From contig CM049312.1 in the NCBI GenBank assembly GCA_026874595.1, forward strand, positions 80,310,929 to 80,374,928: a stretch of DNA of 64,000 nucleotides, given 5' to 3'. Below, piece by piece: positions 44,790 to 54,929 of the stretch (its first letter is position 1; every line of letters begins with the position of its first letter). The stretch comes from Sipunculus nudus (lineage: Eukaryota > Annelida > Sipuncula > Golfingiida > Sipunculidae). The notes beneath the pieces were generated by a model. It did not search any database, was not told where the DNA came from, and worked only from the letters and a program-made list of their open reading frames with translations. A program made the position numbers and the translations under genes.

Positions 44790-45510
44790 CCACACCTGTC
44801 TTGTGAACGAGAAAGTCATTAAAGACGTATAGACAGGTAATAAAAATTCAGGCCAATTCATCAAACTTCCCTTGAGTTTGATGCTCTGGGCTGACCAGGC
44901 TTAGTTGAGAAAGGCAGTTGCCCCGAGTGAACTGTGACAAATTGCTGACACAAGCTACTGCACTGAGTGAACTCTTGACCTGTTGCATAACCTGACACAA
45001 TTGTCTGCCAAAGCTATATATGGATCCAGGTTGAACTTTGGTGCAAAATCTGATGCGGTAGGCAGTCGGCCAAAGCTTTAAATAAAATGCAGCTACTGCA
45101 GAGTGAACTCTTGACTTATACCTGGCTGCACTGAGTGAACTCTTGACCTGTTACCTAATCTGATAAAGTTAGATCCAGGCTGACCTTTGGCCTGTTGCAA
45201 AATCCAAAATAGTTGGCAGTCTGCCACGCTATTTATAGATACATACAAAATCTTGGCCTGTCGCTGAATCTGTTTACACATACTGAAAGACTGGCTAAAA
45301 CGCTTTTGTGTTTAGCAAACGCATTCATAAGATTTTTTATGAAAATGTTGAGAATAATAAAAGAATCAGTCCTTTCATTTTTAAAGTCTTATAATTGTGC
45401 AAAAAATCATTTAAGTAAACTTCAACGAAGGCCATCTAAGAAACCCTTTTGTGCAATGTTACATAAATTAAAATAACATATTTGCAGAAGGAGACTATTA
45501 CAGCCCTTTA
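44790..45510 (+). repeat. Composite dispersed repeat, copy 2 (5' part)
   Basis: Matches 8755-9560 with the same order of blocks: 'gagaaagtcattaaagac.tatagacaggt', 'gggctgaccaggcttag', several ~35-bp CTGCACTGAGTGAACTC units, then 'tctgtttacacatactgaaag'. It lacks the 3' half seen in copy 1. Confidence 0.65.
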
Positions 45511-45600
45511 TTTGAAACAAGCTTACTAATGGCCTCAAGACCAACTTAAGCTTTCAATGAATCTACCCAAAATCAATGAACCGAACTTAATCTTATACAA

Positions 45601-46145
45601 TTAAAACTAGTAGCCCATGGGCCATGACGCTCAGCTGAATTCAAGGAATATTGAACAATGAGCAAAATGACTGCCAGAGTGCAAACAAATCATGAATTTT
45701 GTAAAGAGTCCTTAGAAATGGGTTTCAGTGGGCTTTTAGCCAGATGGCTATCAAGGCATTAATTATTCAGATACTGGAGCTTTTGTTTGAATCAAATTTT
45801 TAATTATTCTTGGGGGTATTTACGAGCCCTATAGCTCGGAGAATATGGGTAACAGAGAACTTATTTCAGGTTTCCAAGGAGATTTTTTATTAGTCTCCCT
45901 GACTATCAAGTAAGAAGATTCTAGGTTTAGCAGTTACGGTTTGTGCCATGTTAACAGATGACCATTTCATTTAAAGGTCTCATAAATAGAGAAAAAATGC
46001 CTAAAAAATTGGAAAAAATACAGGTGGCACCACCAGTGTACAGGAACTGATGAAACACTCCATGATCAATATGCATGCTTTGTATCATGGTCATCAGTGC
46101 ATTACTTATTCAGATACTGGAGTTTTTGTATCACTTTTTTAACTA
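45601..46145 (+). repeat. Helentron-like repeat fragment
   Basis: Starts with AGCCCATGGGCCATGACGCT CAGCTG, a variant of the family's palindromic start, and continues with 'tagctcggagaatatgggtaacagag' and 'gattctaggt' blocks. It ends before the unrelated repeat at 46185. Confidence 0.6.
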
Positions 46146-46184
46146 GAAAAAATTGCCAAGCGACAATGTGTATCCACCGAAGTC

Positions 46185-46650
46185 AAATTGGTACAGGTGG
46201 AGTGAGGGATGGATTGAGTGGTATGTCACACCACTCCTGAATATAGTCCAATAAAACTCTGAGAAAAGGGCATTAATTTAATCAACAAAAACACCTGGCG
46301 CCTCCTGTTGGTTTATGAGAAAACTCTCCAAGACGGATTGACATGCCAAACTTCAGACCAATACCTTGAACCATTCCTAAGATATGAGCAATTTTCACCC
46401 AAAGCCAATGTACAGATGGACACCACAGGAAAACAATTTCAGATGGTGCCACCAGTCTTGAGTATAAGAGGGAGGAGTCCAAGATCTATAGATATGCACA
46501 ATTTCAGGCCAATATTGCAAATCATTCCTGAGAAAAGCGTATTAATTTATAATATTAAAGCCAGAAGCTAGGTGGCGCCGCCTATCTCGTTTACGTGACA
46601 ACTTTCCAAGATGGATGGACATGCCAAATGTCAGACCTATTTTCACACTG
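46185..46650 (+). repeat. Dispersed repeat related to 16200-16860
   Basis: Shares the blocks 'ccactcctga', 'gagaaaactctccaagacgg', 'catgccaaac.tcagaccaat' and 'ggcgcc.cct.tct' with the other copy. It abuts the 5' side of the CR1-like LINE. Confidence 0.55.
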
Positions 46651-46994
46651 AAAATTTAACACAGCGGAGACTCATTTGACTTTTATGGGATTTAACCGTG
46701 GACAATTAACGTGAATGCTGTTCAAACTGGCTATACTACTGAATCATCCTAATGGTATGTCAACTACATCAATTTTAACTGTTCAAACATTTTAAACCTC
46801 TCTTAACGGCATTCTTAAGTGAACACAAACAGCTAATTTTCCGCCATTATCGCCCAGGATTCATGCTTCAGCGCCTTTCCCGGGTTCCTTTTGAAAGGAA
46901 AATTATACGTCACGGGAATTCCCGTTGTACATGATCAGTGGTGTTACGCTTCAAAACCCAGCCTTGTAAACAGTGAACAGGCCCGTTACTCAGA

Positions 46995-47450
46995 ATGGGT
47001 CCGAAAAGAAAATGCACCCAGTGCAAAAATAAAAATAAAAATGTTGCTACTAGAATCGACGATGACCATTATTGTCCTATATGTGCAGCAGAAAAATGGT
47101 CACACATTTATAGTAGTAAACGGAGTTGCATAAACTCTAATACTAAATCCACAATTGAACAAATTATTTCAAATGAAGCAGACTCTGGCGCAAAATCGAC
47201 TACTGATACAGTGGGAGATTTTATTAATCAAACAGAAATATGTGAGCATGCAAGCAACATGTGTCATTGTTTAACTAACTGTAAATATTACAGACAATCC
47301 ACTGGTGACATGATTAGATGTTGCCTATGCCTTAAATGGTTCAACCAAGACTGTGTCGATATCACAGATGACCAAATAAATGTTATTTGGAACTGCTACA
47401 CCTGCAGAAGCATCCCATCACTGCCGTCACAGTTAAACAGTGAACTTTAG
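46995..47450 (+). pseudogene. LINE ORF1, N-terminal zinc-finger (PHD-like) part
   Basis: The frame starts MGPKRKCTQCKNKNKN and has two sets of zinc-binding residues: CTQC with CPIC near the start, and a PHD-like set CEH...CHC...C, then MIRCCLCLKWFNQDCV and WNCYTC near residues 90-138. PHD-like fingers are typical of CR1-group ORF1 proteins, which bind element RNA. The frame ends at TAG 47448-47450, but the same frame goes on with a coiled-coil-like stretch (47475 onwards), so this stop is a lesion rather than the natural end. Confidence 0.8.
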
Positions 47451-47474
47451 TTTCTTAAAATTGAAAACCATCAT

Positions 47475-48384
47475 ATGAGGGAACAAATATATGAAATTCT
47501 GAAGTTACAGCAAACAAATGCTATGCTCGTACAGGAACTCCCAAAGAGCAATGTAGAATGTTCCTCGTTGCGTAAACTTCTGCTAGCCCAACACACCACA
47601 GATACTTCGTATTCGACTTTGCAAATGCTGATATTTCACACCAGTCCTGGTCTCAGGTTGTCTCCAAGTCGAGGTCGGAGACTTCAGGTAGTAGAAAGAG
47701 GTCCTCGAGTGCACCTGATAGCTCACAGAAAACTAGACCAACAAATCCCTGCGCCCTGATCACGAATCACAATCTATGGCACATAATACTTCGCCTGAAT
47801 CTTCAAAGAATAAACGTTCTTCTAGACAGTGTCTAGTTATTGGTGATTCAATGGTTAGAAATTCAGGAACATTACTTTCTCAGCGACTGCCAAACATGAA
47901 GACAAAGGTAATCAGCACAAGTGGACTAAAACAGGAGAAAGCCAAAGACCATATCATAAGAGCATCCAGAAACCTTAAGAAGGGTGATTACCTACTGCTG
48001 CAGATTGGAACAAATAATCTGTACACTGACGATTCGCTGATTCTCCTTGACAAATACAAAAATATTATAGACTCTTTTGCCAATTCTCAATGCAACTACC
48101 ACATTATTGTGTCAGCTATTCCTTACCAGTTTTGTGTCCATAAGGTAGAAAAAAATAAAAGAATTAAGGGTATTAATGCAAGATTAGAAACAGAGTGCTC
48201 AAAACTAGAGAACGTATCCTTTATTCAATGCTGCCCTGACCTGTCTAGAAATAATTTCAGCAAAGATGGAATCCACTCTTCATATTCAGGAATAATCACT
48301 TTTGTTGATCAACTTGTTAGTGCAATTAAAAGAATTAATAATTACTCACATTTTACAAGGGAGCAGGTAATACAGTTGAGCTAG
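47475..48384 (+). pseudogene. LINE ORF1, coiled coil and SGNH-esterase part
   Basis: After the premature stop the frame encodes a leucine/glutamine-rich stretch. A frameshift near 47620 is followed by a third frame (47776-48384, 202 codons) with the SGNH hydrolase blocks: LVIGDSMVRN (block I, Ser), LLQIGTNNLY (block III, Asn) and KDGIHSSYSG (block V, Asp and His). An esterase domain joined to a PHD finger is known from CR1-type ORF1 proteins. The esterase segment itself is intact in its frame and keeps the expected catalytic residues. Confidence 0.85.
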
Positions 48385-48629
48385 GGGTTCGACAGCAAGT
48401 TACACCTAGCTGTCACTTATCTACAGAGAGAATTGAGAATGTGTCTTTATAAAAAAGTTTCTCTGATTCAACTACATAAGCTGATACCCATTTTGAGTCC
48501 TCAAGCCTGTTTTCTTATGAGGCGTCTATACCAAATGATACAACTCTTGTTTTTGAAGGTAATCTCTCTCTAATTCTTTTACATCCTATGATGCATCATC
48601 TGAATGTGATAACATATTGAAAGAAATGA

Positions 48630-49058
48630 AGAAAATTAAAGGGATCAAATTAGTTCATCTAAACGTAAGAAGCTTAACAAACTTGATGAAATTTTTTATT
48701 TATTCCTAAACTCTGAAATACATATTATATCGTTAAATGAGACATGGTTAGACAGCTCAATTAGTGACAATAATATAAACATTTCAGGGAATGCACTTTT
48801 TCGTCATGATCGCAATAGACATTTATTTCCCGTCCTCTTGGACAACGTTGCAGAAAATATAGAAGTTATTTTTGTTAAGGTTAAATGTTACAATAGAAAC
48901 GTCACCATTTTATCTGTTTATCGTTCGCCTTCAGCTTCTTTAAACAACCTGATATCCTGTATAAATATTTCATTATCTTATGATTTTCCACTATTTATTT
49001 TTGGTGATTTCAACCTTGATATATCGAATAATTCATCAAAATCTAACGTTTAACTGAG
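48630..49058 (+). pseudogene. LINE ORF2, endonuclease N-terminal part
   Basis: Reading with one frameshift gives KLVHLNVRSL (48649 onwards), IISLNETWLDSSI (about 48728) and then, in the frame 48838-49053, SVYRSPSASL and FIFGDFNLDI. These are the apurinic-endonuclease-like motifs (LN, NETW, SVYRSP, GDFN) that nick the target DNA. The frame stops at TAA just before the TIR element. The sequence suggests one T was lost in a T run there, because reading one base on lets Leu-Thr-Glu-Gln continue towards the element junction. Confidence 0.8.
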
Positions 49059-49074
49059 CAATGGACCTTTCCGA

Positions 49075-49140
49075 TTGCTGGCCCTAAGCCCCGCCCCCCT
49101 TAACGACGGTTGCTAAGTCCCACATTTGTCCAAGCGGGCA
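49075..49140 (+). promoter_or_regulatory. GC-rich putative promoter at the left end of the TIR element
   Basis: GCCCCGCCCCCC (Sp1/GC-box-like) and GGTTGCTAAG lie just inside the left TIR, about 75 bases upstream of the first ATG (near 49164). The surrounding genome is AT-rich, so the GC content is notable. Function is inferred. Confidence 0.35.
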
Positions 49141-49159
49141 CATGTACTTGGTACACGAG

Positions 49160-49449
49160 AACATGGCATGGCGGCATCCCGCGACTCGCTCGCACATACA
49201 AATCCCTGACAACAAATCATATTAGTTTTGCCAGGACAAGTCATCTTGTCAAAGAACACTTAAAGAGATAATCAGAGATACGTGCATGATCAGATGATAT
49301 AAAAATGTGAAAAACATCAGGAGCGATGGCGTCTGCGTGACAGCCCCGGTGTTGCATGGCGCTCTGAACGGAATTCTAGGACGCCTGAATCTTTAGTACG
49401 AGCTTGAGGACGACATATTAACTGAGTCATATATCACCTGTAGAAAAGG
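49160..49449 (+). pseudogene. Putative first exon of the TIR element's gene (SAP-like trace)
   Basis: The stretch has moderate GC content, an ATG near 49164 and a good donor (AAAAGG|GTAAGA, GT at 49450). In its 3' part one frame reads ALNGILGRLNL and the next frame continues STS. That resembles the 'L...L...gLstsG.k.eLi.rl' core of SAP DNA-binding motifs. Several stops and frame changes mean it cannot be read as one protein. The call is weak and depends on the SWIM-like exon downstream. Confidence 0.25.
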
Positions 49450-49904
49450 GTAAGATATACTTACTTAATTTACATTTTCTTTCAAATATAATATTCATTT
49501 GTCTATGATGACGGTGAGTAATACTTATAGTTCGGCATAGGAACCCATACCGGTAATATGACAGACCTCGCGGTTGTTGGTAAACAAAGTGATGCCATGT
49601 GACTTGCGGCCCAACGTCAAAACATTGCCCGTTAAACGAAAAATGAATGGGTCTAATGTGTTCCTTTTGCCTTAAAATCTTATTATAAAATAAGATGGGC
49701 ATATAATTATTAATTAAACGATTTTTTTCCTGCTCTATAGCTACTAACGTGAATTTTAACTAGATTAAATCTATATTTTGGACTATGTTACACATTATTT
49801 ATAACACTAATAAAAATAAAGGTCATTTTATCATCAAAAGGGCCGAGTTTGTATCCATAGAAAATGTATACATATTCTCTAAATATAGATATTTGTATCC
49901 TTTT

Positions 49905-50107
49905 AGATCATATGGGCACTGCTCCCATTCTTTGGGCCTATTTAAATCCTTCCACGGGCTGAATTCATAAGCATTCCTGCCGAGCTCAGCAGCACGAGCA
50001 CACCTAAGAAGTGGAATGTGCCCGTACTGATAAACAATCTAGTGGTAGCCGGATCAACAGAGTCCAGGAAAAAAAAACAGTGGTCGGCAAAATGGACACC
50101 ACCATGA
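49905..50107 (+). pseudogene. Putative SWIM-domain exon
   Basis: After an acceptor TTTTAG (about 49900-49905) the DNA encodes SYGHCSHSLGLFKSF and, after a frameshift, IPAELSSTSTPKKWNVP. This resembles the end of SWIM zinc-binding domains (CxHxx.alLf, then a CTS...KW..PR tail), with one Cys apparently changed to Ser. A further frame change leads to MDTTM and a consensus donor GTAAGT at 50108. SWIM domains precede YqaJ-type nuclease domains in many transposon-encoded proteins of invertebrates. The first zinc-binding CxC was not found. Confidence 0.35.
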
Positions 50108-50160
50108 GTAAGTATAAATTATCTTTAACTTATCGCCCCACTCTAACACTAATAAGGTTT

Positions 50161-50180
50161 GTAAAAAAAAAAAAAAAAAA
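50161..50180 (+). repeat. Poly-A tract
   Basis: A run of about 18 A bases near 50163-50180 inside the TIR element, in the intron proposed above. Confidence 0.9.
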
Positions 50181-50650
50181 TCTGATGCTTGATTGCAAAT
50201 ATTCTGTATATTTAAAGAATATCCCCATCACTTGCTGATATATTACTGTGCCAAATAATAGAGAGAAAAAAAAGACACTGGTTTTAAATTTTATTTCCTT
50301 ATTAGTGACTGGACTGATGACCTCTAATGGCTATATCAGATGTTTTTATATAATATGCCATGACACGCACACATCCTAAACACAAATACTAGATTGCTTG
50401 ATTACCAAGTAATGGGTAAAAAATTTTTTTGCTCACAGAAACTAGGTTGACATAGTTGATGCCAGTGCATATTCATTTCATTGTCCTTGCTTTTAATTAA
50501 CTGTATGGTATTGACCATTAATTCATTCTATCATTATGATGATGAAAATATGTAATGTAAAAATCAGATATAACCATATGAATTACCATGCATGATGCTA
50601 GTCCTTCAATTTTATTGTTATAAAATTAAAATATCTGGTTGTAGGCCAAT

Positions 50651-50818
50651 ACATGGAGCTGCAACAAACAAAACCAAATCCAGAAAGGAAAGGATGTAGG
50701 AATCTGAACTTGCCCCATGCCTCTCCTGTCACAGTACCTAGCATTCGAACGAGGATTATGTGTGACTTACAGCCAGAAGATCTGCAACATAAATGCCAAT
50801 TTCTAATGATATTTAAAT
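50651..50818 (+). pseudogene. Putative downstream exon of the same gene
   Basis: An acceptor TTGTAG is followed by a clean frame starting GQYMELQQTKPNPERKGCRN and ending at a TAA near 50818. Its entry phase (two bases) matches the one-base remainder left by the donor at 50108, so MDTTM joins as Ser-Gln-Tyr-Met. I do not recognise the domain. The phase match supports a spliced gene, but stops and shifts upstream suggest this copy is dead or a pieced-together remnant. Confidence 0.35.
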
Positions 50819-51180
50819 AATACTCAAGACCAGACATATGTGATATTTTTTTGTAACACCAGTGATACAATGTCATATAGTAAATGTTGATGTATAAGTG
50901 TATTGGCGTACACAGACTTATGAAAGAAGAATAAAAATTATGAGTCTAGTTTTTCTCTGTGTATGAACTGTTTTTTCAGAATAAGTTACTGTGTTTGTTT
51001 TAAGTATTTCTCTTCAATAAAGTTTTGAATCTGGGGTGTATTTTAGGGTCAACTACAGATATGAACTGGTTGAAAATTCTAATAACATAACATCAGGTTT
51101 AGCCCAGAGTCTCATAATTGTAGATTCATATATAGGCGTACATTTGTCAATATGTAATTCTACTAGTACTATGATGACTG

Positions 51181-51194
51181 GGGGGGGGGGGGGG
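51181..51194 (+). repeat. Poly-G tract
   Basis: Fourteen G bases within the TIR element. Confidence 0.9.
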
Positions 51195-52386
51195 ATTACA
51201 ACATAGCACTATTCCACTCTAAATATTGTGGTACACGTCCACTTGCCCCCAGACCATGTCTGTAGAGTGTATAATGGGCACTGTCCATATATTATTTTTC
51301 TATTATATATATTTATATTTTTATTACTAAAATTACTACACTATTTCACATTCAAATATTCAGTACCCCCATTTTCTATGCAAAAATCATTTAAATCAGT
51401 ACTTTGCTTCACACAGTCAAACCATTAATGAACCAGTGACATCACTGACATGACTTGCAGTTGGCAACATGAATCAAATTGATTTAATGCTACTATTGCT
51501 AGTTCATTTATCACCACAATCATTTTGTCACCAACATTTTACATGTGGTTTGCCATGGGTATAATCATGAAACAAAGTTCACTTGGTGTTGTTGTTGACT
51601 GTTGTTATCCATGTCTATCTAATAAAGCAGTGTTCAAATAGTGACCAAATTGTTCATTATCACAATTAATTGTTAACTATAATTTTATTTTTTTAAATAA
51701 ATATTTTTAAAAGTTCTAAGACACTGAATAAACCTCAACATTTATAGTCTTCCCAGTTGTGTGAAAGTGATACTGAAATATCTATATTGGTTTAGGGATT
51801 TAAGTTCATAGGGTTTCCTTTTCTGATTTAACAGAACATTAACTTAAAAAATAAAATAATATCACCTACATTAATAACATCCTACATACAATTTTCCCTA
51901 CACTAATTTATTTATTTATTACTCACATCATTATATATAAATGGAGTACTATCAATAAAAAAATGTTTAAATCAGAAAACAAAATTTGATAAAAAAAATG
52001 TTGACGTAATATTCATAAATAAATAATTATATATAGGCACGTGTTATACATTACTCTTCCCACATGAGAGAATAAAATCCAAGTTCAATGCATCGCAAAT
52101 TCACAATGACAAGGCCAAACCAAGGGCTGAATTCTTACTGCTACAATATAAACAAAAGTCCGATGCAGTTGTCAGGTTGTTACTCTGTAATACGTGCAGA
52201 GCCAAACTGGGTCCACAGTCAACACTGTTGCAAGCGCCTGTTCCACTGAGCTGCTGAGTGGGCTGAATGTACCACGTATCTTGTGTTTGTTTGATATCAT
52301 GAATTTTTCACATGGGCGATGGGTCTTATTAAACGGGGTACCCGGAGACAGTAACGAAAACGTTCGGATACAGGCCACTTCTCAGA

Positions 52387-52421
52387 CCCCCCCCCCCCCC
52401 CCCCCCCCCACACACACACAA
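52387..52421 (+). repeat. Poly-C/(CA)n tract
   Basis: Twenty-three C bases followed by six CA units. Frames on both strands crossing it (52194-52457 and 52382-52591) are partly low-complexity. Confidence 0.95.
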
Positions 52422-52558
52422 CCCCCACCCGTCCGGTTCAAACTTACGCTTGAATGACCGGCTATATGTGGAAAGTAATCGGTTGTCAGTAACTGAACAA
52501 ATGAGAAACTCTCGTAACAGAAACGCGAGGATAAAGTGCGATAGCTAATGACACTCAC

Positions 52559-52591
52559 CGTTGAAGATAAAGCGTTCTGGCACTTCTGCAT
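52559..52591 (-). other. Possible first coding exon on the minus strand near the right TIR
   Basis: On the minus strand an ATG at 52591 opens MQKCQNALSST and is followed directly by a consensus donor GTGAGT (52558-52553). It lies about 370 bases inside the right TIR and downstream of a CCAAT/CRE-like region, so it may be the start of a second, leftward gene of the element. No second exon was identified. Confidence 0.25.
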
Positions 52592-52859
52592 TTTTGCTTA
52601 CAAATCCTGGTGACGTTGAGCTGGCTGTGCACTGTGCGGCCACCCACACGCCTTAGTCCACCAGAAACATTTCGCCAGTTCAGTCTTCGGGATTAAAATA
52701 AGCCTGGCCCCTCCCTAACCTTTTAGAGTATCTCTGGTCACCGTTGCACGTTCCCCATGAACTTCAAAGAACCATAGTTCGTGGAAGAAAAGGCCGCACA
52801 AAATAAGGTACTGTCATATCCAAGTGCGCACGGTCCCACACACGAGGTTGGTTTGTGGG

Positions 52860-52944
52860 ACAATATAGCGGACACTTGACACGTGGCGATCACGTCATAA
52901 ATGTCGTAATCTGATTGGCCAATTGGTTACGCATGATTGACATG
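52860..52944 (-). promoter_or_regulatory. Putative leftward promoter at the right end of the TIR element
   Basis: Reading inward on the minus strand from the right TIR there are CCAATTGG with CCAAT, TGACGTGATC (CRE-like) and CACGTG (E-box) within about 80 bases. The density of standard promoter motifs next to the TIR is suggestive only. Confidence 0.3.
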
Positions 52945-52960
52945 TCGGAAAGGTCCATTG

Positions 52961-54865
52961 TATGACCTCTTCCAACTACATCAGTTAGTACAAGAACCAA
53001 CAAGGGTAACCCCAACATCTTCTACTATCATTGACCTGATTTTCACTAATGTTCCAGAATACCACTCGCCCGCTGGGGTCGTACCTGTAACAATGTGATC
53101 ACTATATGCCGTTCACCGTTCTCACTTTCAAAACCCATGCACAACCGGGTAATACTATAAAAAATTATTACAATAAGTTTGACATACTCTCCTTTCATCG
53201 ACATACTCTCCTTTCATCGAGAATGGTTTTTATCACCATAACTTGACTCTATAAGAACGTTTAGCATTAATGATTTGGATGAATTATGGAATATATGGAA
53301 AGAAAACTTTCTTAGAATTTGTCAAAAACATGCACCCATAAGAGTAATAAATATCTCAAATGAAAAGCGTCCATGGATGACAAGTGATATCTTAAAAACT
53401 TATAAGACATAGAAATAAAACGCATAAACTTGCATGTAAAAATAAATCCCAACCTCTTTCATACAAATATAGGGCTTTACGAAATTTCATTAGCACAAAA
53501 ATAAGGTATGCGAAAATAAATTATTTTCATAAAACTATCGATATGAATAAGGGTAATACAAGTCAAATGTGGAAAGCACTGAAATTTATTTAACCAAACA
53601 AATTGAACAATCGACCGTCTGCAATCGAAATGACATCAAATGAGTTTAATCAGTATTTTAGCCAAATAAGCGAATCTTTAGCAAAACGATTTCCATATTC
53701 TTCTGAATATCTGGGTGGTAAGCCTTCTTCTCTTACAAATGATCGCTTTTCTTTCAGGAAAAACTACGCAACTGAAGTTTTTAATGAAATTATTAAATGA
53801 AAAATAGTTCTAAATTAGACTTAATTAATATGGATACTCGTCTTATTCGTGCAGCGTCTGATCTGATTGCACCTAGTCTCGCATACCTGTTTAATAAATC
53901 CCTTTCATCCGGACAACTGCCATCTGATTGGAAAAAAAGGCCAAGATAGCACCTATTTATAAAGTAAAAGGAAAATGCAGTGAAATGACAAATTATCGCC
54001 CTATATCAATAATCCTTCATGTTGCTAAACTTCTTGAGAAATTAATTAAAGATCAAATAATGAATTCGTCATTGATCATGTTCTAATCTCGTATAATCAA
54101 CATGCATATTTACCAAACATATCAACTTCAAGTGCTCTTCATACCTTTATTGTTGACATTTATTCACATATGGACAAAGGAGATATCACTGTTGCTTGCT
54201 ATCTCGATCTAACCACAGGTTTTAACACAATAAATCATCCTATACTCATCTATAAGCTAAGCCTGTTAGGCTTTTCTATAAACCTGGTTTAGGGCTTATT
54301 TAAAAGATCGTCAACAAATAGAACATTGTAATGGCAAAACTTCTAGGATACAAACGGTTAATATAGGAGTGCCCCAAGGTACTGTTTTGGGTCCTGTTCT
54401 CTTTCTTTTATATAGATCTTCAATCGCCTGAGACCTGCATAATGCATCGCTTATGCTGACGATACCACCATCTATTGTCATGGTTCTACCATATCTGTGG
54501 TGCAGCAAACCTTACAACAAGCAGTAAATGCTGCTTGCAGCTGGTTCAATGCTAACAAGTTAACCATAAATATTAACAAATCTACTGTCATGTTACTGGG
54601 TACCAAAAATCGTGTAAATAACCATGACCTTTGTATCACTGCTAATGACATACAGTTCTAAGAATCAACGGAAACCAAACTATTAGGTGTAACTGCTGAT
54701 GCTAATTTATCATGGTTCTCACATGAAACTACCCTATGTAAAAAGTTGTCACCATACTTAGCACTGTTACACCGCCTTAGTAAAGTACTATCCATAAATA
54801 CATTAATAACAGTCTGTAATACCATGATTAAGCCACATATCGACTATGCCATAAGTGTATGAGGC
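52961..54865 (+). pseudogene. LINE ORF2, rest of endonuclease and reverse transcriptase
   Basis: The sequence resumes with YDLFQLHQLVQEPTRVTP and STIIDLIFTN, the C-terminal part of the endonuclease. It then passes through a heavily broken linker (an open piece at 53603-53800) to RT motifs: NYRPISII near 53990, VACYLDLTTGF near 54195 (motif A), a VPQGTVLGP-like stretch near 54370, and AYADDTTIYCHG near 54450 (catalytic loop), followed by LTINI and KLLGVTAD. Stops and frameshifts occur every 50-150 bases, so it is long dead. Confidence 0.8.
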
Positions 54866-54929
54866 AAAACGAAAACCTCAATTTTCCCAAACAAAATGGT
54901 TTTCAAATGACTTTTTATAAGAAAGAAAT

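Larger units (their letters stand above)
49059..52960. mobile_element. 3.9-kb TIR DNA transposon inserted in the LINE (Spy/ISL2EU-like?)
   Basis: The ends are exact inverted copies: CAATGGACCTTTCCGA at 49059-49074 and TCGGAAAGGTCCATTG at 52945-52960. Rejoining the LINE across the element at CAA^TTG gives a continuous reading Glu-Gln-Leu-Tyr-Asp-Leu-Phe, so the true element may be TGGACC...GGTCCA placed between A and T of CAATTG with no duplicated target. No 2-9-bp duplication flanks the outer ends. Insertion without target duplication in an A/T site is described for Spy transposons, relatives of ISL2EU. The left half contains SWIM-like and possibly SAP-like coding traces with splice signals. 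No DDE transposase was recognised. Confidence 0.75.
46800..54870 (+). mobile_element. Nearly complete CR1-like LINE, split by a TIR element
   Basis: ORF1 (46995-48384) and ORF2 (about 48630-49058 and 52961-54865) lie in the order and spacing of CR1-group LINEs, with a possible 5' UTR from about 46800. A 3.9-kb TIR element (49059-52960) interrupts ORF2 in the endonuclease domain. The 3' end stops near 54870, before the terminal part of ORF2 and any tail, where another dispersed repeat begins. Many frameshifts and stops are present, especially after the insertion. Confidence 0.85.

Noticed and set aside
52172-52457. Frames on both strands near the right end of the TIR element, considered as transposase parts
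   Set aside because: No DDE motif or THAP/zinc-finger pattern could be seen, and one end is the translation of poly-C/(CA)n.
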